Source of the DNA: Halodesulfurarchaeum sp. HSR-GB
GTDB lineage: Archaea; Halobacteriota; Halobacteria; Halobacteriales; Halobacteriaceae
Direction: 5' to 3'
Assembly: GCF_031432215.1 (NCBI RefSeq)
Contig: NZ_JAVKGN010000001.1
Coordinates: 1,417,421 to 1,481,420, forward strand
DNA length: 64,000 nt
Shown here: in pieces, positions 23,565 to 33,534 of the stretch
Numbering within the stretch: the first letter of the stretch is position 1
How the letters are laid out: each line of letters opens with the position of its first letter
Translations under genes and position numbers: made by a program
Notes under the pieces: model-generated
Seen by the model: the letters and a program-made list of their open reading frames with translations, nothing else
Databases searched by the model: none
Told to the model about the DNA's origin: nothing

Positions 23565-24815
23565 ATGGATAGCACGAACCCGCTCGCGAGCCTCCGGGCA
23601 CAGGTAGCCCGGGCCGCCGAGCCCCTGGATCTCGATCCGGGGATTCTTGACGGCCTCAAAGCCCCCGATCGGCTCCTCGAAACGACACTCGAAGTGCGGA
23701 TGGACGATGGCCGGATCGAGACCTTCACGGCCTATCGCTCGCAGTTCGATGGGGCTCGCGGTCCATACAAGGGTGGGATCAGGTACCACCCCCAAGTGAC
23801 TCGCGAGGAGGTAATCGCACTCTCGGGGTGGATGACGTTCAAGACCGCTGTCGTGGGACTGCCCTTCGGCGGGGGCAAGGGCGGCATTGCCTTCGACCCT
23901 CGCTCGTACTCGGCGGCCGAAATCGAGCGGATCACGCGCTCGTACGCGACCGAACTTCGACCCATCATCGGAGTCGACACAGACATTCCAGCCCCCGACG
24001 TAAACACCGGGCAGCGCGAGATGAACTGGCTGAAAGACACCTACGAGACCCTCGAAGGGACCACCGAACCGGGGGTCGTGACCGGGAAGGCGATCGAGAG
24101 CGGTGGGAGTGCCGGCCGCGTCGAGGCGACCGGGCGCTCTGTCTTTCTCGCCGCCCGGGAGGTCTTTTCCTATCTGGACCGGGGCCTGCGTGGAGCCACG
24201 GTGGCCGTCCAGGGCTTCGGGAACGTCGGGGCGACGGCCGCCCGATTCCTCCACGAGGCCGGGGCCAACGTGGTCGCAGTGAGTGATTCCTCGGGTGGGG
24301 TCTATCTGGAGTCGGGCCTGGATCCTGAGGCTGTGCTGGGGACAAAGCGCGAGGAGCGTTCGGTGGTCGATCACGAACCCGGGGAACAAATCACGAACGA
24401 GGAGATCCTGACTCGAGACGTGGACCTGCTGATTCCGGCCGCGCTCGAAGGCGCGATCGACGCCGACCTCGCGCCGGCCGTCCAGGCCGACGTGATCGTC
24501 GAGGGGGCAAACGGCCCGCTCACGGACGACGCCGACCGACAGCTCCAATCTCGGGGTGTCACGATCGTGCCTGACATCCTCGCGAATGCGGGAGGCGTGA
24601 TCGTGTCCTACCTCGAGTGGGTGCAAAACCGACAGCGTCACTACTGGGAGGAATCGCGGGTCAACGCGGAACTGGAGGATCGAATCGTCTCGGCCTTCGA
24701 TGAGATAACCGAGTCCGTCGAGGAGCGAGGCGTTTCGGACCTCCGGACGGCGGCCTATACCGTTGCAATCGACCGCATCCGGCAGGCGGCAGCGGAACGT
24801 GGCGTCTGGCCCTAA
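23565..24815 (+). CDS. gdhA: NAD(P)-dependent glutamate dehydrogenase
   Basis: 416 residues, a normal hexameric GDH length. It interconverts glutamate with 2-oxoglutarate and ammonia. Conserved elements are '[11 protein letters not shown]' (substrate Lys), '[10 protein letters not shown]' (catalytic Lys), '[10 protein letters not shown]', the Rossmann '[10 protein letters not shown]' and '[12 protein letters not shown]'. ATG 23565 (MDSTNPLAS) is preferred over an ATG at 23532. The final codons overlap the stop of the convergent aminotransferase by 4 bases. Confidence 0.94.
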   Translation: MDSTNPLASLRAQVARAAEPLDLDPGILDGLKAPDRLLETTLEVRMDDGRIETFTAYRSQFDGARGPYKGGIRYHPQVTREEVIALSGWMTFKTAVVGLPFGGGKGGIAFDPRSYSAAEIERITRSYATELRPIIGVDTDIPAPDVNTGQREMNWLKDTYETLEGTTEPGVVTGKAIESGGSAGRVEATGRSVFLAAREVFSYLDRGLRGATVAVQGFGNVGATAARFLHEAGANVVAVSDSSGGVYLESGLDPEAVLGTKREERSVVDHEPGEQITNEEILTRDVDLLIPAALEGAIDADLAPAVQADVIVEGANGPLTDDADRQLQSRGVTIVPDILANAGGVIVSYLEWVQNRQRHYWEESRVNAELEDRIVSAFDEITESVEERGVSDLRTAAYTVAIDRIRQAAAERGVWP

Positions 24816-25960
24816 TTACCGAGGAAACCGGCCTCGGCGAGACGGTCGACGCCTTCTCGGAGGCGCGTTTCGTCGGCCGCGTAGGAGAGGCGGGCGTAGC
24901 CCGGCGCGCCAAACGCGCTGCCCGGAACCGTCGCGACGTGGGCCTCTTCTAAGGCTGCTTTACACCAGGCTTCGTCGTCATCATCGACGGGAAGCATCAT
25001 GTAGAAGGCCCCCTCCGGGGTCGGCACGTCGATGCCGTGTTCGGCAAACGCCTCGATAAGCATGTCCCGCCGGTCCTCGAAGGCCTCGACCATCTCGGCG
25101 GTCGGCTCCGAGGGCCCTTCCAGCGCTTCGAGGCCCGCATGCTGGACGAAGGTTGCCGCGGAGGAGACCGAATGGGACTGGATCTTGCCGGCCTGCTCGA
25201 TCAGGCCTTCGGGCGCGGCGAAGTAGCCCAGTCGCCAGCCGGTCATGGCATACGCTTTCGAGAAGCCGTTGACCGTGACGGTGCGCTCGCCCATCCCGTC
25301 GAGGGTCGCCAGGCTCACGTGCTCGCCCGCGTACCGGATCTGTTCGTAGATCTCGTCCGCGATGACCGTAATGTCATACTCCACCGCGAGGTCACGAACG
25401 CCTTCCATGGCCGCCCGTGAGTAAACCGCGCCGCTGGGATTGTTCGGCGAGTTGACGATCAGGAGCTCGGTGTCCGAGGAGACGGCCGCTTCGAGGGCGT
25501 CGAGTGCCGGTTCGAGCTGGAAGTCGGTCTCCCGCAGATCGACCCGGGTCAGGTCCGCACCGGCGATCTCGGCCATCGCCGCATACGAGACCCAGGCGGG
25601 GTCGAGAAGGACGACCTCGTCGCCGTCCTCGACGACCGTGTGGACGACCTCGAAGAGCGCCTGTTTCGCACCGGGCGTGACCATCACGTTCTCCGGACCG
25701 TAGGGCATTCCCTGGGCGGCAAGGTCCTCCGCGATGGCCTCGCGGAGTTCGGGGATCCCCTTCGATGGCGAGTAGTGGGTCTCGCCACGGGTGATCGCGT
25801 CCCGGCCGGCAACTTTGATGTGCTCGGGGGTCTCGAAGTCCGGTTCACCGACCGAGAGGTCGACCACGTCAACACCGTCCGCGGTCAGTTCGGCGGCGAG
25901 CGAACTCACGGCGAGGGTCGCACTCGGCTCGACCCGCGTAACACGAGTAGTGTAGTTCAT
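24812..25960 (-). CDS. PLP-dependent class I aminotransferase
   Basis: 382 residues, fold type I. The PLP Lys lies in '[16 protein letters not shown]'. Other landmarks are '[11 protein letters not shown]' (Asn that binds PLP), 'VIADEIYEQ' and the C-terminal 'YARLSYA' (Arg for the substrate carboxylate). Substrate probably aspartate or an aromatic/branched amino acid; it cannot be separated by motif. Its start overlaps the stop of ribH (ATGA), so the pair is co-translated. Its paralogue at 44.3 kb is about the same length. Confidence 0.9.
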   Translation of the reverse strand: MNYTTRVTRVEPSATLAVSSLAAELTADGVDVVDLSVGEPDFETPEHIKVAGRDAITRGETHYSPSKGIPELREAIAEDLAAQGMPYGPENVMVTPGAKQALFEVVHTVVEDGDEVVLLDPAWVSYAAMAEIAGADLTRVDLRETDFQLEPALDALEAAVSSDTELLIVNSPNNPSGAVYSRAAMEGVRDLAVEYDITVIADEIYEQIRYAGEHVSLATLDGMGERTVTVNGFSKAYAMTGWRLGYFAAPEGLIEQAGKIQSHSVSSAATFVQHAGLEALEGPSEPTAEMVEAFEDRRDMLIEAFAEHGIDVPTPEGAFYMMLPVDDDDEAWCKAALEEAHVATVPGSAFGAPGYARLSYAADETRLREGVDRLAEAGFLGN

Positions 25961-26358
25961 CGGTCCTCCGCGAGTGCGATTGCACTCTCCACGGTTTCGG
26001 CTCCTTTGTCGATCCGGTCGCGGGCTTCCTCGGCAGTCATGCCCGGGCCCGTGACTCCGAACGCGACCGGAGTGTCCCGATCGAGGCTCACGTCGGTGAG
26101 CCCCTGCGCGCAGGCGTTCGCGATGACCTGGTCGTGGTCCGTGTCGCCCGTGATGATCGTCCCGAGGACGGCGACCGCGTCGATGTCCGCCCGGCGGGCG
26201 AGTCGGTCGGCGGCGAGTGGCGTGTCGTACGCACCGGGAACCTGAATCGTCTCGCGTATCTCGACGCCCGCCTCGGCGGCGGCCTCGTTGGCGGCGGCCT
26301 CCATCTGTTCGGTTATGTGTCGGTTGAATTCGGCGACGACTAACCCAAGAACCACCAT
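25957..26358 (-). CDS. ribH: 6,7-dimethyl-8-ribityllumazine synthase
   Basis: 133 residues. It catalyses the penultimate step of riboflavin synthesis, joining a pyrimidine with 3,4-dihydroxybutanone phosphate. Signatures: 'VVAEFNRHITEQM' (substrate Phe/Asn), 'QVPGAYDTPLAA' (the PGA[FY]E-type loop), 'VLGTIITGDTDHD' with the catalytic His region, and 'PVAFGVTGPG'. ATG 26358 (MVVLGLVV) is chosen over an upstream TTG. It is the first gene of the ribH-aminotransferase pair. Confidence 0.92.
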   Translation of the reverse strand: MVVLGLVVAEFNRHITEQMEAAANEAAAEAGVEIRETIQVPGAYDTPLAADRLARRADIDAVAVLGTIITGDTDHDQVIANACAQGLTDVSLDRDTPVAFGVTGPGMTAEEARDRIDKGAETVESAIALAEDR

Positions 26359-26413
26359 GGCCGACCGGTCGGTCGCCGCGCTCAAAACGCTACCGTTCCC
26401 CCGCCCGTTCGGG

Positions 26414-26563
26414 TTACTCGGAGTAGCCCTCCTGCATGAACGCCCCGTCGGTCTCGTACATCGTGACGAGCTCTAAGATGAACTCCTCGACTGATTCCCC
26501 CTCTTCACAGTGGCCCTGGAGCCGTTCGTAGAGGTCAGCGTCGATTTCGATTGTGGTCCCCAT
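26414..26563 (-). CDS. Small VapB-like/ribbon-type protein (DUF7557-like), 49 residues
   Basis: Starts MGTTIEIDADLYERLQGH and ends FMQEGYSE. The beta strand followed by helices ('TTIEIDADLYERL', 'ESVEEFILELVTMYE') matches short haloarchaeal antitoxin-like proteins of the ribbon-helix-helix type. No toxin gene is next to it, so a toxin-antitoxin role is not supported. The gene is divergent from the Agl23-type gene. The longer upstream frame would run through the neighbour's promoter and is not used. Confidence 0.65.
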   Translation of the reverse strand: MGTTIEIDADLYERLQGHCEEGESVEEFILELVTMYETDGAFMQEGYSE

Positions 26564-26654
26564 CACGCTAGTCTTTGACGGGCACCCCTGTAGGTTCTTC
26601 GGCGGTTCGACCCGGACCCGCTCACTTTTTGTTTCGGGGCCTGAAATCCCGGCC

Positions 26655-28310
26655 ATGAATCTCCGCCGGGTCGATCGCCGCCACGTCCTCGCGGCGCTCG
26701 CCGTTCTCACTGCGTTCGGGCTGCTCGCCCGTTTTGCGGTCCTCGGCGGGCGGGTCTTTCACTGGGACGAAGCCCGGGTGGGTTACTGGACGCTTCGCTA
26801 CCTCGAAACCGGTGTCTGGGAGTACCGGCCGATCGTCCACGGCCCGGTGCTCTTTCACGTCAACGCGTTTCTCTTCGAGACCGTGGGAACGAGCGACGCG
26901 GTCGCCCGTTCGGTCGTCGCGCTGGTGGGTGGGTTGCTCCCGCTCGCGGCGTACCTGTTCCGTTCGCGACTCTCGAATTACGAGGTGATCTTCTTCGGCC
27001 TGATCCTCGCCGTGGAGCCGGTCTTGCTCTACTACGGGCGATTCATGCGAAACGACGTGCTGGCCGCCGGGTTCGCGCTGGTCGCGCTTGGGTTCGTCCT
27101 CCGGTTCATCGACACCCGTCGCGAGTGGAACCTGTACGCGGCCGTCCCGGGGCTGGTGCTTGCCCTTGGGACGAAGGAGATCGCACTGGTTTACGTGGGG
27201 GTGTGGCTCGGGGCACTCCTTCTCCTGCTCGATCATCGCCTCTTCGTCGCTCGCGAGGAAGGACGGACCTGGCTGGCGGTCACTGAGCCCCTGGTGAAGC
27301 GACTCGTTCGCGGTCTCAAACGGTACCGATGGCCGATCGGCCTCGCTCTCGGGGAATTTCTCTTCCTCGTCGTGTTGCTGTTCGCGCCGCGCCCGGACCT
27401 GTACCAGGCCCTGGCCGCTCCGAGTAAACTTCCCGGGGTCGTCCACGCGGCCACGGTGGAGAGCGCCCGGGCCCTGTTCGGCCAGTGGATCGCGGGTGGC
27501 CACGAGCACAGCTACGTTGCATTCCTCGGCGAGGCACTGTTGACGACCGCCACAGTGAGTCTCCCGCTCGTTTCCTTTGCCGTCTTCGGGTTCCTCGCGG
27601 ATCGGTACACTGGCGACCGCCCGCGGGATCTCGTCTCGTTTGCGTTCTATACGGGAATCACGATTTACCTGCTCTATCCCGCGATCACGGACATCTCGGC
27701 CCCGTGGAGTCTCGTTCACGCGTTCGTTCCGCTCGCGATTCCGGCTGCGGTGGGGCTCAGAGTTCTCTTGGACTGGGGCCTGGATGCCTGGGACACCGAG
27801 GATTGGATCGGAATCGCGCTCGTGGCGATCGTTCTCCTGTCCGTGGTCGGACAGGTCGGATTCACCGCTTACGACACGTCCTATCGGGCCCCGCAGGACG
27901 ACGACAACCCGCTCGTACAATACGGCCAGCCGGCGGGAGATCTCCGACCCACGCTCACGGACATCGACGCGGTAGTGCAGGCGAACACTGGGACTGACGT
28001 GGTCTTCTATGGTGATCACTTCGGCGTGGCCGACGAGTCGGTGGCCGATCAGTATCCCGCGAACTCGAACTGGCTGAATCGGCTCCCGCTCGCGTGGTAT
28101 CTGGAGCGGTCCGGAGCGACGACGGCCAGCGCGACCAGTCCGAACGAACTGCCGGAGGACCCGCCGGTCGTCATCGCCCGGGTCGAACACTACGGTGAAC
28201 TCGCGGACCACCTCGAAGGCTACGAGTCCCGGACCTATGAGTTGACCTCCCACGGAACCGAAACGGTCGTCTTTCTGGACCCCGCGGCCCTGGATAATCC
28301 ACGAACGTGA
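26655..28310 (+). CDS. Flippase activity-associated protein, Agl23/TIGR03663 family
   Basis: 551 residues with about 12 hydrophobic helices and a C-terminal soluble domain (after ~440). The N-terminal 'HWDEARVGYWTLRYLETG' with 'YRPIVHGPVLFH' is the GT-C-like signature of TIGR03663, a haloarchaeal family associated with lipid-linked glycan flipping or transfer. ATG 26655 (MNLRRVD) is chosen over an upstream ATG at 26553 that overlaps the divergent gene. It may serve S-layer N-glycosylation; its exact step is unproven. Confidence 0.82.
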   Translation: MNLRRVDRRHVLAALAVLTAFGLLARFAVLGGRVFHWDEARVGYWTLRYLETGVWEYRPIVHGPVLFHVNAFLFETVGTSDAVARSVVALVGGLLPLAAYLFRSRLSNYEVIFFGLILAVEPVLLYYGRFMRNDVLAAGFALVALGFVLRFIDTRREWNLYAAVPGLVLALGTKEIALVYVGVWLGALLLLLDHRLFVAREEGRTWLAVTEPLVKRLVRGLKRYRWPIGLALGEFLFLVVLLFAPRPDLYQALAAPSKLPGVVHAATVESARALFGQWIAGGHEHSYVAFLGEALLTTATVSLPLVSFAVFGFLADRYTGDRPRDLVSFAFYTGITIYLLYPAITDISAPWSLVHAFVPLAIPAAVGLRVLLDWGLDAWDTEDWIGIALVAIVLLSVVGQVGFTAYDTSYRAPQDDDNPLVQYGQPAGDLRPTLTDIDAVVQANTGTDVVFYGDHFGVADESVADQYPANSNWLNRLPLAWYLERSGATTASATSPNELPEDPPVVIARVEHYGELADHLEGYESRTYELTSHGTETVVFLDPAALDNPRT

Positions 28311-28368
28311 GTATTTCGCTCCTCACTCGGCAACGTTTATCCACTTCCGTCCACAACCGTTCCACCGA

Positions 28369-29523
28369 ATGACGGATTCGCTTCCCGAGACGACCCTCGG
28401 AATCGTGGGTGGCGGTCAACTCGGCCGGATGCTGGGTGAGGCGGCCAGTCCACTGGGGGTCGAGACTGTCGTGCTCGATCCGACACCGGACTGTCCGGCC
28501 TTTCCGCCGGCCGCTGACCAGATCGAAGCGGCGTTCGACGACCAGTCTGCCGTGCAAGCGCTTGCCGAACGCGTAGATACCCTCACCCTGGAGATCGAAC
28601 TCGCTGATCCGGAGAGTCTGGAAGCGGTCGCCGAATCGACGGGGACACCAGTCCATCCGGCGCCGCAGGACCTCCGGGTGACCCGGGACAAACTGACCGA
28701 GAAGGAGACACTCGATGCGGCTGGCATTCCGGTCGCTCCCTATCGGGGGGTGGATTCAGCGGCCGAACTCGAGTCTGCTCTCGCGGAACTCGGCTCGCCG
28801 CTGATGCTCAAAGCCCGGACTGGCGGGTACGACGGGCGTGGCAACGCGATCGTCGACAGCGTCGATGCGGCCACCGCCGCGTTCGGCTCGCTTTCGGGAC
28901 TCGTGGCTGAGTCCCTCGTGGATTTCGAACGGGAGCTCAGCGTCATCGGGGTTCGGGGAGACGGGGAGACGGCGACCTACCCCGTCGGAGAGAACGTCCA
29001 CGAGGAAGAGATCCTTCGTGAGACACTCGTGCCGGCTCGGACGACCGAATCGCGTCGCGAGCGAGCGAGTGAGGTCGCCCGTTCGGTCCTCTCGGTTTTC
29101 GAGGGACGTGGTGTCTTCGGGATCGAACTCTTCGAAACGAGCGATGGCGAAATTCTGGTCAACGAGATCGCCCCGCGACCGCACAATTCCGGACACTACA
29201 CCATCGAGGGAGCCGTGACCTCCCAGTTCGAACAGCACGTTCGAGCGGTTCTGGGCCTCCCGCTTGGATCGACCACCCTCCGGGAGCCGACCGCCATGGC
29301 GAACCTGCTCGGCGACGGCGGTGACTCGCGACCGGTCTCGCTTCTCGGAGTTGATGCCCTGCTCGGAATGGATGGCGTTCACCTCCACTGGTACGGCAAA
29401 CGGGAGGTGCGGCCCCTGCGAAAGCTGGGCCACGTGACGACAACCGGGTCGGACCTGGCTGCGAACCACGAGCGAGTCAAAGCGGCGAGGGAAACACTCA
29501 GGTTCGGGCCGGCGGATACCTGA
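28369..29523 (+). CDS. purK: 5-(carboxyamino)imidazole ribonucleotide synthase
   Basis: 384 residues, ATP-grasp. It carboxylates AIR with ATP and bicarbonate to N5-CAIR in purine synthesis. Motifs: 'GIVGGGQLGRML' at the N-terminus, 'GYDGRGNAIV' (ATP loop), 'FEREL SVIG'-type strand, 'EIAPRPHNSGHYTIEG' (metal and CAIR binding) and 'HLHWYGK'. It precedes purE with 3 bases between stop and start. Confidence 0.94.
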   Translation: MTDSLPETTLGIVGGGQLGRMLGEAASPLGVETVVLDPTPDCPAFPPAADQIEAAFDDQSAVQALAERVDTLTLEIELADPESLEAVAESTGTPVHPAPQDLRVTRDKLTEKETLDAAGIPVAPYRGVDSAAELESALAELGSPLMLKARTGGYDGRGNAIVDSVDAATAAFGSLSGLVAESLVDFERELSVIGVRGDGETATYPVGENVHEEEILRETLVPARTTESRRERASEVARSVLSVFEGRGVFGIELFETSDGEILVNEIAPRPHNSGHYTIEGAVTSQFEQHVRAVLGLPLGSTTLREPTAMANLLGDGGDSRPVSLLGVDALLGMDGVHLHWYGKREVRPLRKLGHVTTTGSDLAANHERVKAARETLRFGPADT

Positions 29524-29526
29524 GCC

Positions 29527-30138
29527 ATGACCGACGTTGCTGCTCTTCGAAAGTTGTTCGAGGCCGAAGCCGAGCGGGACCGTCCGGAGAGCGACCGGCC
29601 GGACGTGGGTATTATCATGGGAAGTGATTCCGATCTGGATGTGATGGCTGGGGCTGGGGAGGCCCTAGATGAACTGGGATTTGTCGAACTCACTGATTAC
29701 GATGACCCCCCAGCGGCCGAGTACACCTACGAGTCATGGGTCGTCTCGGCTCATCGGACTCCCGATCTGCTCTATGCGTACGCCGAAACTGCCCCGGATC
29801 GGGGGCTGGACGTCATCCTCGCCGGTGCGGGCGGCAAATCCGCCGACCTGCCGAACATGACGGCGTCGATCGCGTATCCGATCCCGGTGATCGGGATTCC
29901 AGTTCAGGAGAAGTCCGTCGACTCCGTGCTTGGCATGCCGAAAGGCGCACCGATTACCGCCGTCGACGCTGGGAAATCATTCAACGCGGCGCTCTCGGCG
30001 GTTCAGATCCTCGCCCGGACCGACGAAACACTGCGGGAGCGGCTGGTGGAGCGCCAGGAAACACAGGCCGCCGACGTGGCGACGGTTTCGGAGTCGCTGC
30101 ACCGTCAGGGGACGACGGCGTTCCGCGAATCGCGGTAA
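29527..30138 (+). CDS. purE: N5-CAIR mutase
   Basis: 203 residues; the mutase domain ends near residue 175. It moves the carboxylate from N5-CAIR to C4 to give CAIR, the product step after PurK. Motifs: 'GSDSDLDVMAGAGEAL' near 29-44, 'VVSAHRTPDLLY' and 'AGAGGKSADLPNM'. The first ~25 residues and the last ~25 are extra relative to bacterial PurE (about 160-170). It is in an operon with purK, which supports the two-step (class I) pathway. Confidence 0.94.
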   Translation: MTDVAALRKLFEAEAERDRPESDRPDVGIIMGSDSDLDVMAGAGEALDELGFVELTDYDDPPAAEYTYESWVVSAHRTPDLLYAYAETAPDRGLDVILAGAGGKSADLPNMTASIAYPIPVIGIPVQEKSVDSVLGMPKGAPITAVDAGKSFNAALSAVQILARTDETLRERLVERQETQAADVATVSESLHRQGTTAFRESR

Positions 30139-31950
30139 CTACTTCCGGGTCGTTCGGCCGTTGCCGACTCGCTGTTTGAGGTCCTGCACGAGTAGCTTCG
30201 CACCGAGGCCAGCCAGCGCGAGACCGTTCCTGAATCCGTTGCTCGGCCACCAGAGCTCGTCCGCGCCGGCGATGCTGTTCTCGCCGAAGTCGTCGAAGGC
30301 CGAGTACTCGTCGAAGAGTGCCTTGAGCTTCTCGTCCCGTTCGGCCTCGGGGGTGTTCTCGTACACCTCGTCGACCCGATTGACGAGTTCCTCTGAAGTC
30401 TCCAGGCGCTCCATCATCGTTTCGTAGGTATCTTGCTCCAGCAGCCCGTGTTCGTACTTCAGCCTGTTCATCTTCCGGGCGGCCTCGTAGGTCGCATCCG
30501 CGATGTCGTCCCGGCTGAGGTGCTCGGTCTCGTAGCTCAACATCCGCTTCCAGCTGGGTTCGAGCAGGAGTTGGCGATAATCCTCCAGGGAGTCGGCATG
30601 AACCTCGAAGCCGTACTCCCCGCGCTGCTCGAAGGCCGGGCTCCCCGGGTCGAGGAACGGGGCGTAGGGTGCGACGAACGGGATGATTCGCTCGTCGTCG
30701 ATGTCCTCCAGAATGTGTTCGGCGTACTCCACGCACCCGACCGCGTCCTCGTAGGTCTGGTCCGGGAGGCCGATCATGTAGAAGAGGTCGATGTTCTGAC
30801 AGCCGTTGTCCAGGGCCGCCTGCATCGTGTTCTCGATGGCTTCGTTCGAGACGGCGAACTTCCCCATCTCCTTGCGAACCTCGGGGACGTGGGATTCGGG
30901 GCTCAACTCCAGGCTGTAGCTCTCGACGGCCTCGTCGATCATCTGGAAGTACTCCTCGTCGGCCGGGCCGAAAAGTTCGAAGATGAACTCGTTCGGGATG
31001 TCCTCGCTCGCGAGTCTGTCGAAGAACTCCTGGGCGTAATCCCAGCCGCCCATCCGCAGGTCGTGGACGACGAATATCGGCCCCTCCGAGAACGAGCGGA
31101 TCGTCCTGATGTCCTCGATCAGTTTCTCGGGCGACCGGAATGCCGGCTCTTGCCGGCCGTGGACGTCGCCATACGAGTTTGCGCCGCCACAGAACGAGCA
31201 GGCGTGCCGACAGCCCCGCGATGTGAGCAACATCGTGATAGGCTTGTCGAGCCACCCCCGGTGCGGAATCACCTTGCGGACACTCCCGTACTTGAACACG
31301 GACTTGACCGCGTAGGTGTAGGAGGGAATCGAGGAGTCGTCGAGGGCCTCCGGCATGTAGGTCAGTTCGTTGACGACCGTTTCGCCCTCTGCCTGGTAGG
31401 TCAGGTTTGGAACCTCGGAGAGGTCACCGCCCGTTTTGATCGTTTCGACGAGCTTTGCGACCGGCTCCTCGGTCGAATCCCCTCGAACCACGTAGTCAAC
31501 GGAGGGATACTCGATGAGGTCTTCGTGGAAGTACGTCGAACTGAGCCCCCCGAAGACGACCGGGGCCTCCGGGTGGTGTTTCTTGATGAGTCGCGCGATC
31601 TCGATCGCCCCGTGGGCGTGTGGGAGCCAGTGGAGGTCCACGCCGAACATCCAGGCGTCGGATTCGGCGATCTCTCGTTCGACATCGAACTCGGAGTCGA
31701 CGAGCATCTCGTGGGCCAGATTGACGATCTGGGCGTTGTACCCGTTCCGTTCCAGGGTGTCCGCGATACTCGTCAGCCCGATCGGATACATCTCGAAGAC
31801 CGGCGATGACGGGATGACGTCGCTGATCGGTCCGATGACTTCCGGACGCTCCCGGAAGTCGTAGATACTGGGTGGGTGAAAGAAGGTCACGTCCGGTTCG
31901 GAGACGAACATGTCCGTCACCCCATCGAGACCGAGCGTCTTCAGGCCCAT
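30139..31950 (-). CDS. B12-binding domain radical SAM protein
   Basis: 603 residues. An N-terminal cobalamin-binding-like domain ('LVDSEFDVEREI', 'GVDLHWLPHAHG', 'VFGGLSSTY') precedes a radical SAM barrel with the cluster motif 'TSRGCRHACSFCGGANSYGD' (CxxxCxxC). Later 'DLFYMIGLPDQTYEDA' is typical of the Elp3/MiaB-like barrel. The C-terminal ~150 residues are helical. It matches a haloarchaeal family of B12-binding radical SAM enzymes (I recall TIGR04190) whose reaction is unknown. It is convergent with purE (adjacent stops). Confidence 0.85.
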   Translation of the reverse strand: MGLKTLGLDGVTDMFVSEPDVTFFHPPSIYDFRERPEVIGPISDVIPSSPVFEMYPIGLTSIADTLERNGYNAQIVNLAHEMLVDSEFDVEREIAESDAWMFGVDLHWLPHAHGAIEIARLIKKHHPEAPVVFGGLSSTYFHEDLIEYPSVDYVVRGDSTEEPVAKLVETIKTGGDLSEVPNLTYQAEGETVVNELTYMPEALDDSSIPSYTYAVKSVFKYGSVRKVIPHRGWLDKPITMLLTSRGCRHACSFCGGANSYGDVHGRQEPAFRSPEKLIEDIRTIRSFSEGPIFVVHDLRMGGWDYAQEFFDRLASEDIPNEFIFELFGPADEEYFQMIDEAVESYSLELSPESHVPEVRKEMGKFAVSNEAIENTMQAALDNGCQNIDLFYMIGLPDQTYEDAVGCVEYAEHILEDIDDERIIPFVAPYAPFLDPGSPAFEQRGEYGFEVHADSLEDYRQLLLEPSWKRMLSYETEHLSRDDIADATYEAARKMNRLKYEHGLLEQDTYETMMERLETSEELVNRVDEVYENTPEAERDEKLKALFDEYSAFDDFGENSIAGADELWWPSNGFRNGLALAGLGAKLLVQDLKQRVGNGRTTRK

Positions 31951-32426
31951 ACCTTTCCTATCGGCTCAAGTAACAAGGCCCTGGTGGTTTCACTCAAGAA
32001 TCACTGGTTTCGCGAGACGCCCAATACTGCCCGAAAACCCGGGCTAAATCGTGCTACCAATTCTCTAGCTGTTCCGACCTCTCCGATTCATATCACAGAT
32101 TCGGGATGTCATCCCAACGGGGAGACACCGGTCAGGCCCGGGCCCCGTTCGTCTGGTGTCTCTATCCCTTCGGCTGTCCGAGGGTGGAAAATTAGTCCCA
32201 CGCCCGGTGCTCGCCTGTATCGATCTCTCTCAGAAATCGGTCAGCTCTCAACTGCCAGACACGAGTGAAGGCGAATTGAAGGATGTCACCACGACTCGAA
32301 TGTGTGTCAATCCTCTGCATATGGTAACAGCTGAAACACCCAAAAATACGGGTTACACGGGAACTATCGCAAGAATCAATGTTTATAGTGGGGGGAAACA
32401 AAGCCCCGAGTGTTACGAATCCACTT
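31951..32426. other. Intergenic region upstream of the nuo operon (476 bp)
   Basis: No convincing protein-coding frame. It is more AT-rich than its neighbours. It contains an inverted repeat gagacacc (32122-32129) / ggtgtctc (32155-32162) around a GC-rich loop, and a TATA-like 'tttatagt' at 32384-32391 that would start the nuo transcript about 15 bases before ATG 32427. An internal small RNA cannot be excluded. Confidence 0.5.
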
Positions 32427-32834
32427 ATGAATCCATGGATCGCTGTCGGCATGTTGGCCGTCGTCGCGATTGCCATCATCGGGGCGATGATGGGTATATC
32501 GCGACTGCTGCGCCCTGACGTGCCGGAACAAAGCAAACGGACGACCTACGAAAGTGGGGAAGTACCGACTGGTAACACACACGTGCGGTTCAACATCCAG
32601 TACTACATGGTCGCGCTGTTGTTCCTCGTGTTCGACATCGAGACCGTGTTGATATTCCCGTGGACGTCGATCTACCGGGATATCGCTGGGACGGAAGGCC
32701 TGCTGTGGGCCCTGGGGCCGATGGTCCTGTTCATCGGCATTTTGATCGTGGCCCTGGCCTGGGCCTGGCGCAACGGCGCGCTCGGCTGGGTGCGGAACCC
32801 GCGCTACGAACGGAGGATGTCGAGACATGAGTAG
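32427..32834 (+). CDS. nuoA: NADH-quinone oxidoreductase-like complex, subunit A
   Basis: 135 residues with three hydrophobic helices. 'LLRPDVPEQSKRTTYESGEVPTG' contains the conserved loop of NuoA, with an acidic pair and Glu near residue 42 (cited in parts: 'YESGEVP'). 'FNIQYYMVALLFLVFDIETV' is the classic NuoA helix. ATG 32427 (MNPWIAVG) is chosen over an upstream start because the TATA box at 32384 would otherwise sit inside the coding frame. Operon of 12 genes follows, mostly overlapping. Confidence 0.92.
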   Translation: MNPWIAVGMLAVVAIAIIGAMMGISRLLRPDVPEQSKRTTYESGEVPTGNTHVRFNIQYYMVALLFLVFDIETVLIFPWTSIYRDIAGTEGLLWALGPMVLFIGILIVALAWAWRNGALGWVRNPRYERRMSRHE

Positions 32835-33534
32835 AGAACAGCCACGAGACGACGTCGTCGAACCGGCTGCTCCCTCCACCGACACCCGGGACACCCGGAT
32901 CGGCGAGGGCGTGGACAACCGGTTCAACTCGAAGCTTCGAGAGGCGCTCGGGTCGACCCCGTTCATCTTGACCAAGCTGGACAAGTTCATGAACTGGGCC
33001 CGGGGGTCCTCGATGTTCATGCTGCAGTTCGGGATCGCCTGCTGCAGCATCGAGATGATGCACAGTTACTCGGTGAAACACGACCTCGACCGCTTCCACT
33101 CCGGCGTTCCGCGGGCCTCCCCGCGGCAGGCCGACGTGATGATCATTCCGGGGACGATCGTCTCGAAGTTCGCCCCCCGGATGAAGCGGGTCTACGATCA
33201 GATGCCCGAGCCCAAGTTCGTCGTGAACATGGGCAACTGCTCGGCCTCCGGCGGTCCGTTCCAGGAGGGTTACAACGTGGTGAAAGGCGCCGAGGAGATC
33301 GTTCCGGTCGACATCCACGTTCCGGGCTGCCCGCCGCGGCCCGAGGCGCTCATCTACGGCATCGTCAAGCTTCAGGAGCGCATCGCCAACGGGGAGTCCT
33401 CGGCGGTGACGGTGAAACCCTACGAACTCGAACAGTTCGGGGACCTGGACCGCGACGAGGTTGTCGACCACCTCGCAAGCGAGATCGACGAAGAAACGCT
33501 GGTTATGCGGTACAACTGGGCTGATTCACCATGA
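32827..33534 (+). CDS. nuoB: NADH-quinone oxidoreductase-like complex, subunit B (N2 cluster)
   Basis: 235 residues; the NuoB core spans about 50-190. The N2 cluster ligands are the tandem Cys in '[10 protein letters not shown]', the Cys in 'GNCSASGG', and the Cys in 'GCPPRPEAL'. The N-terminal ~45 residues and the C-terminal tail are haloarchaeal additions. It delivers electrons to the quinone site. It overlaps nuoA by 8 bases and nuoCD by 4. Confidence 0.95.
   Translation: MSREQPRDDVVEPAAPSTDTRDTRIGEGVDNRFNSKLREALGSTPFILTKLDKFMNWARGSSMFMLQFGIACCSIEMMHSYSVKHDLDRFHSGVPRASPRQADVMIIPGTIVSKFAPRMKRVYDQMPEPKFVVNMGNCSASGGPFQEGYNVVKGAEEIVPVDIHVPGCPPRPEALIYGIVKLQERIANGESSAVTVKPYELEQFGDLDRDEVVDHLASEIDEETLVMRYNWADSP

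Noticed and set aside
23475-24641. Extension of the DUF2797 gene into a 640-residue protein
   Set aside because: The extra part is antisense to glutamate dehydrogenase; the DUF2797 domain itself begins at GTG 23474.
26414-26563. Toxin-antitoxin module with the VapB-like small gene
   Set aside because: No toxin (PIN or other) is next to it on either side.
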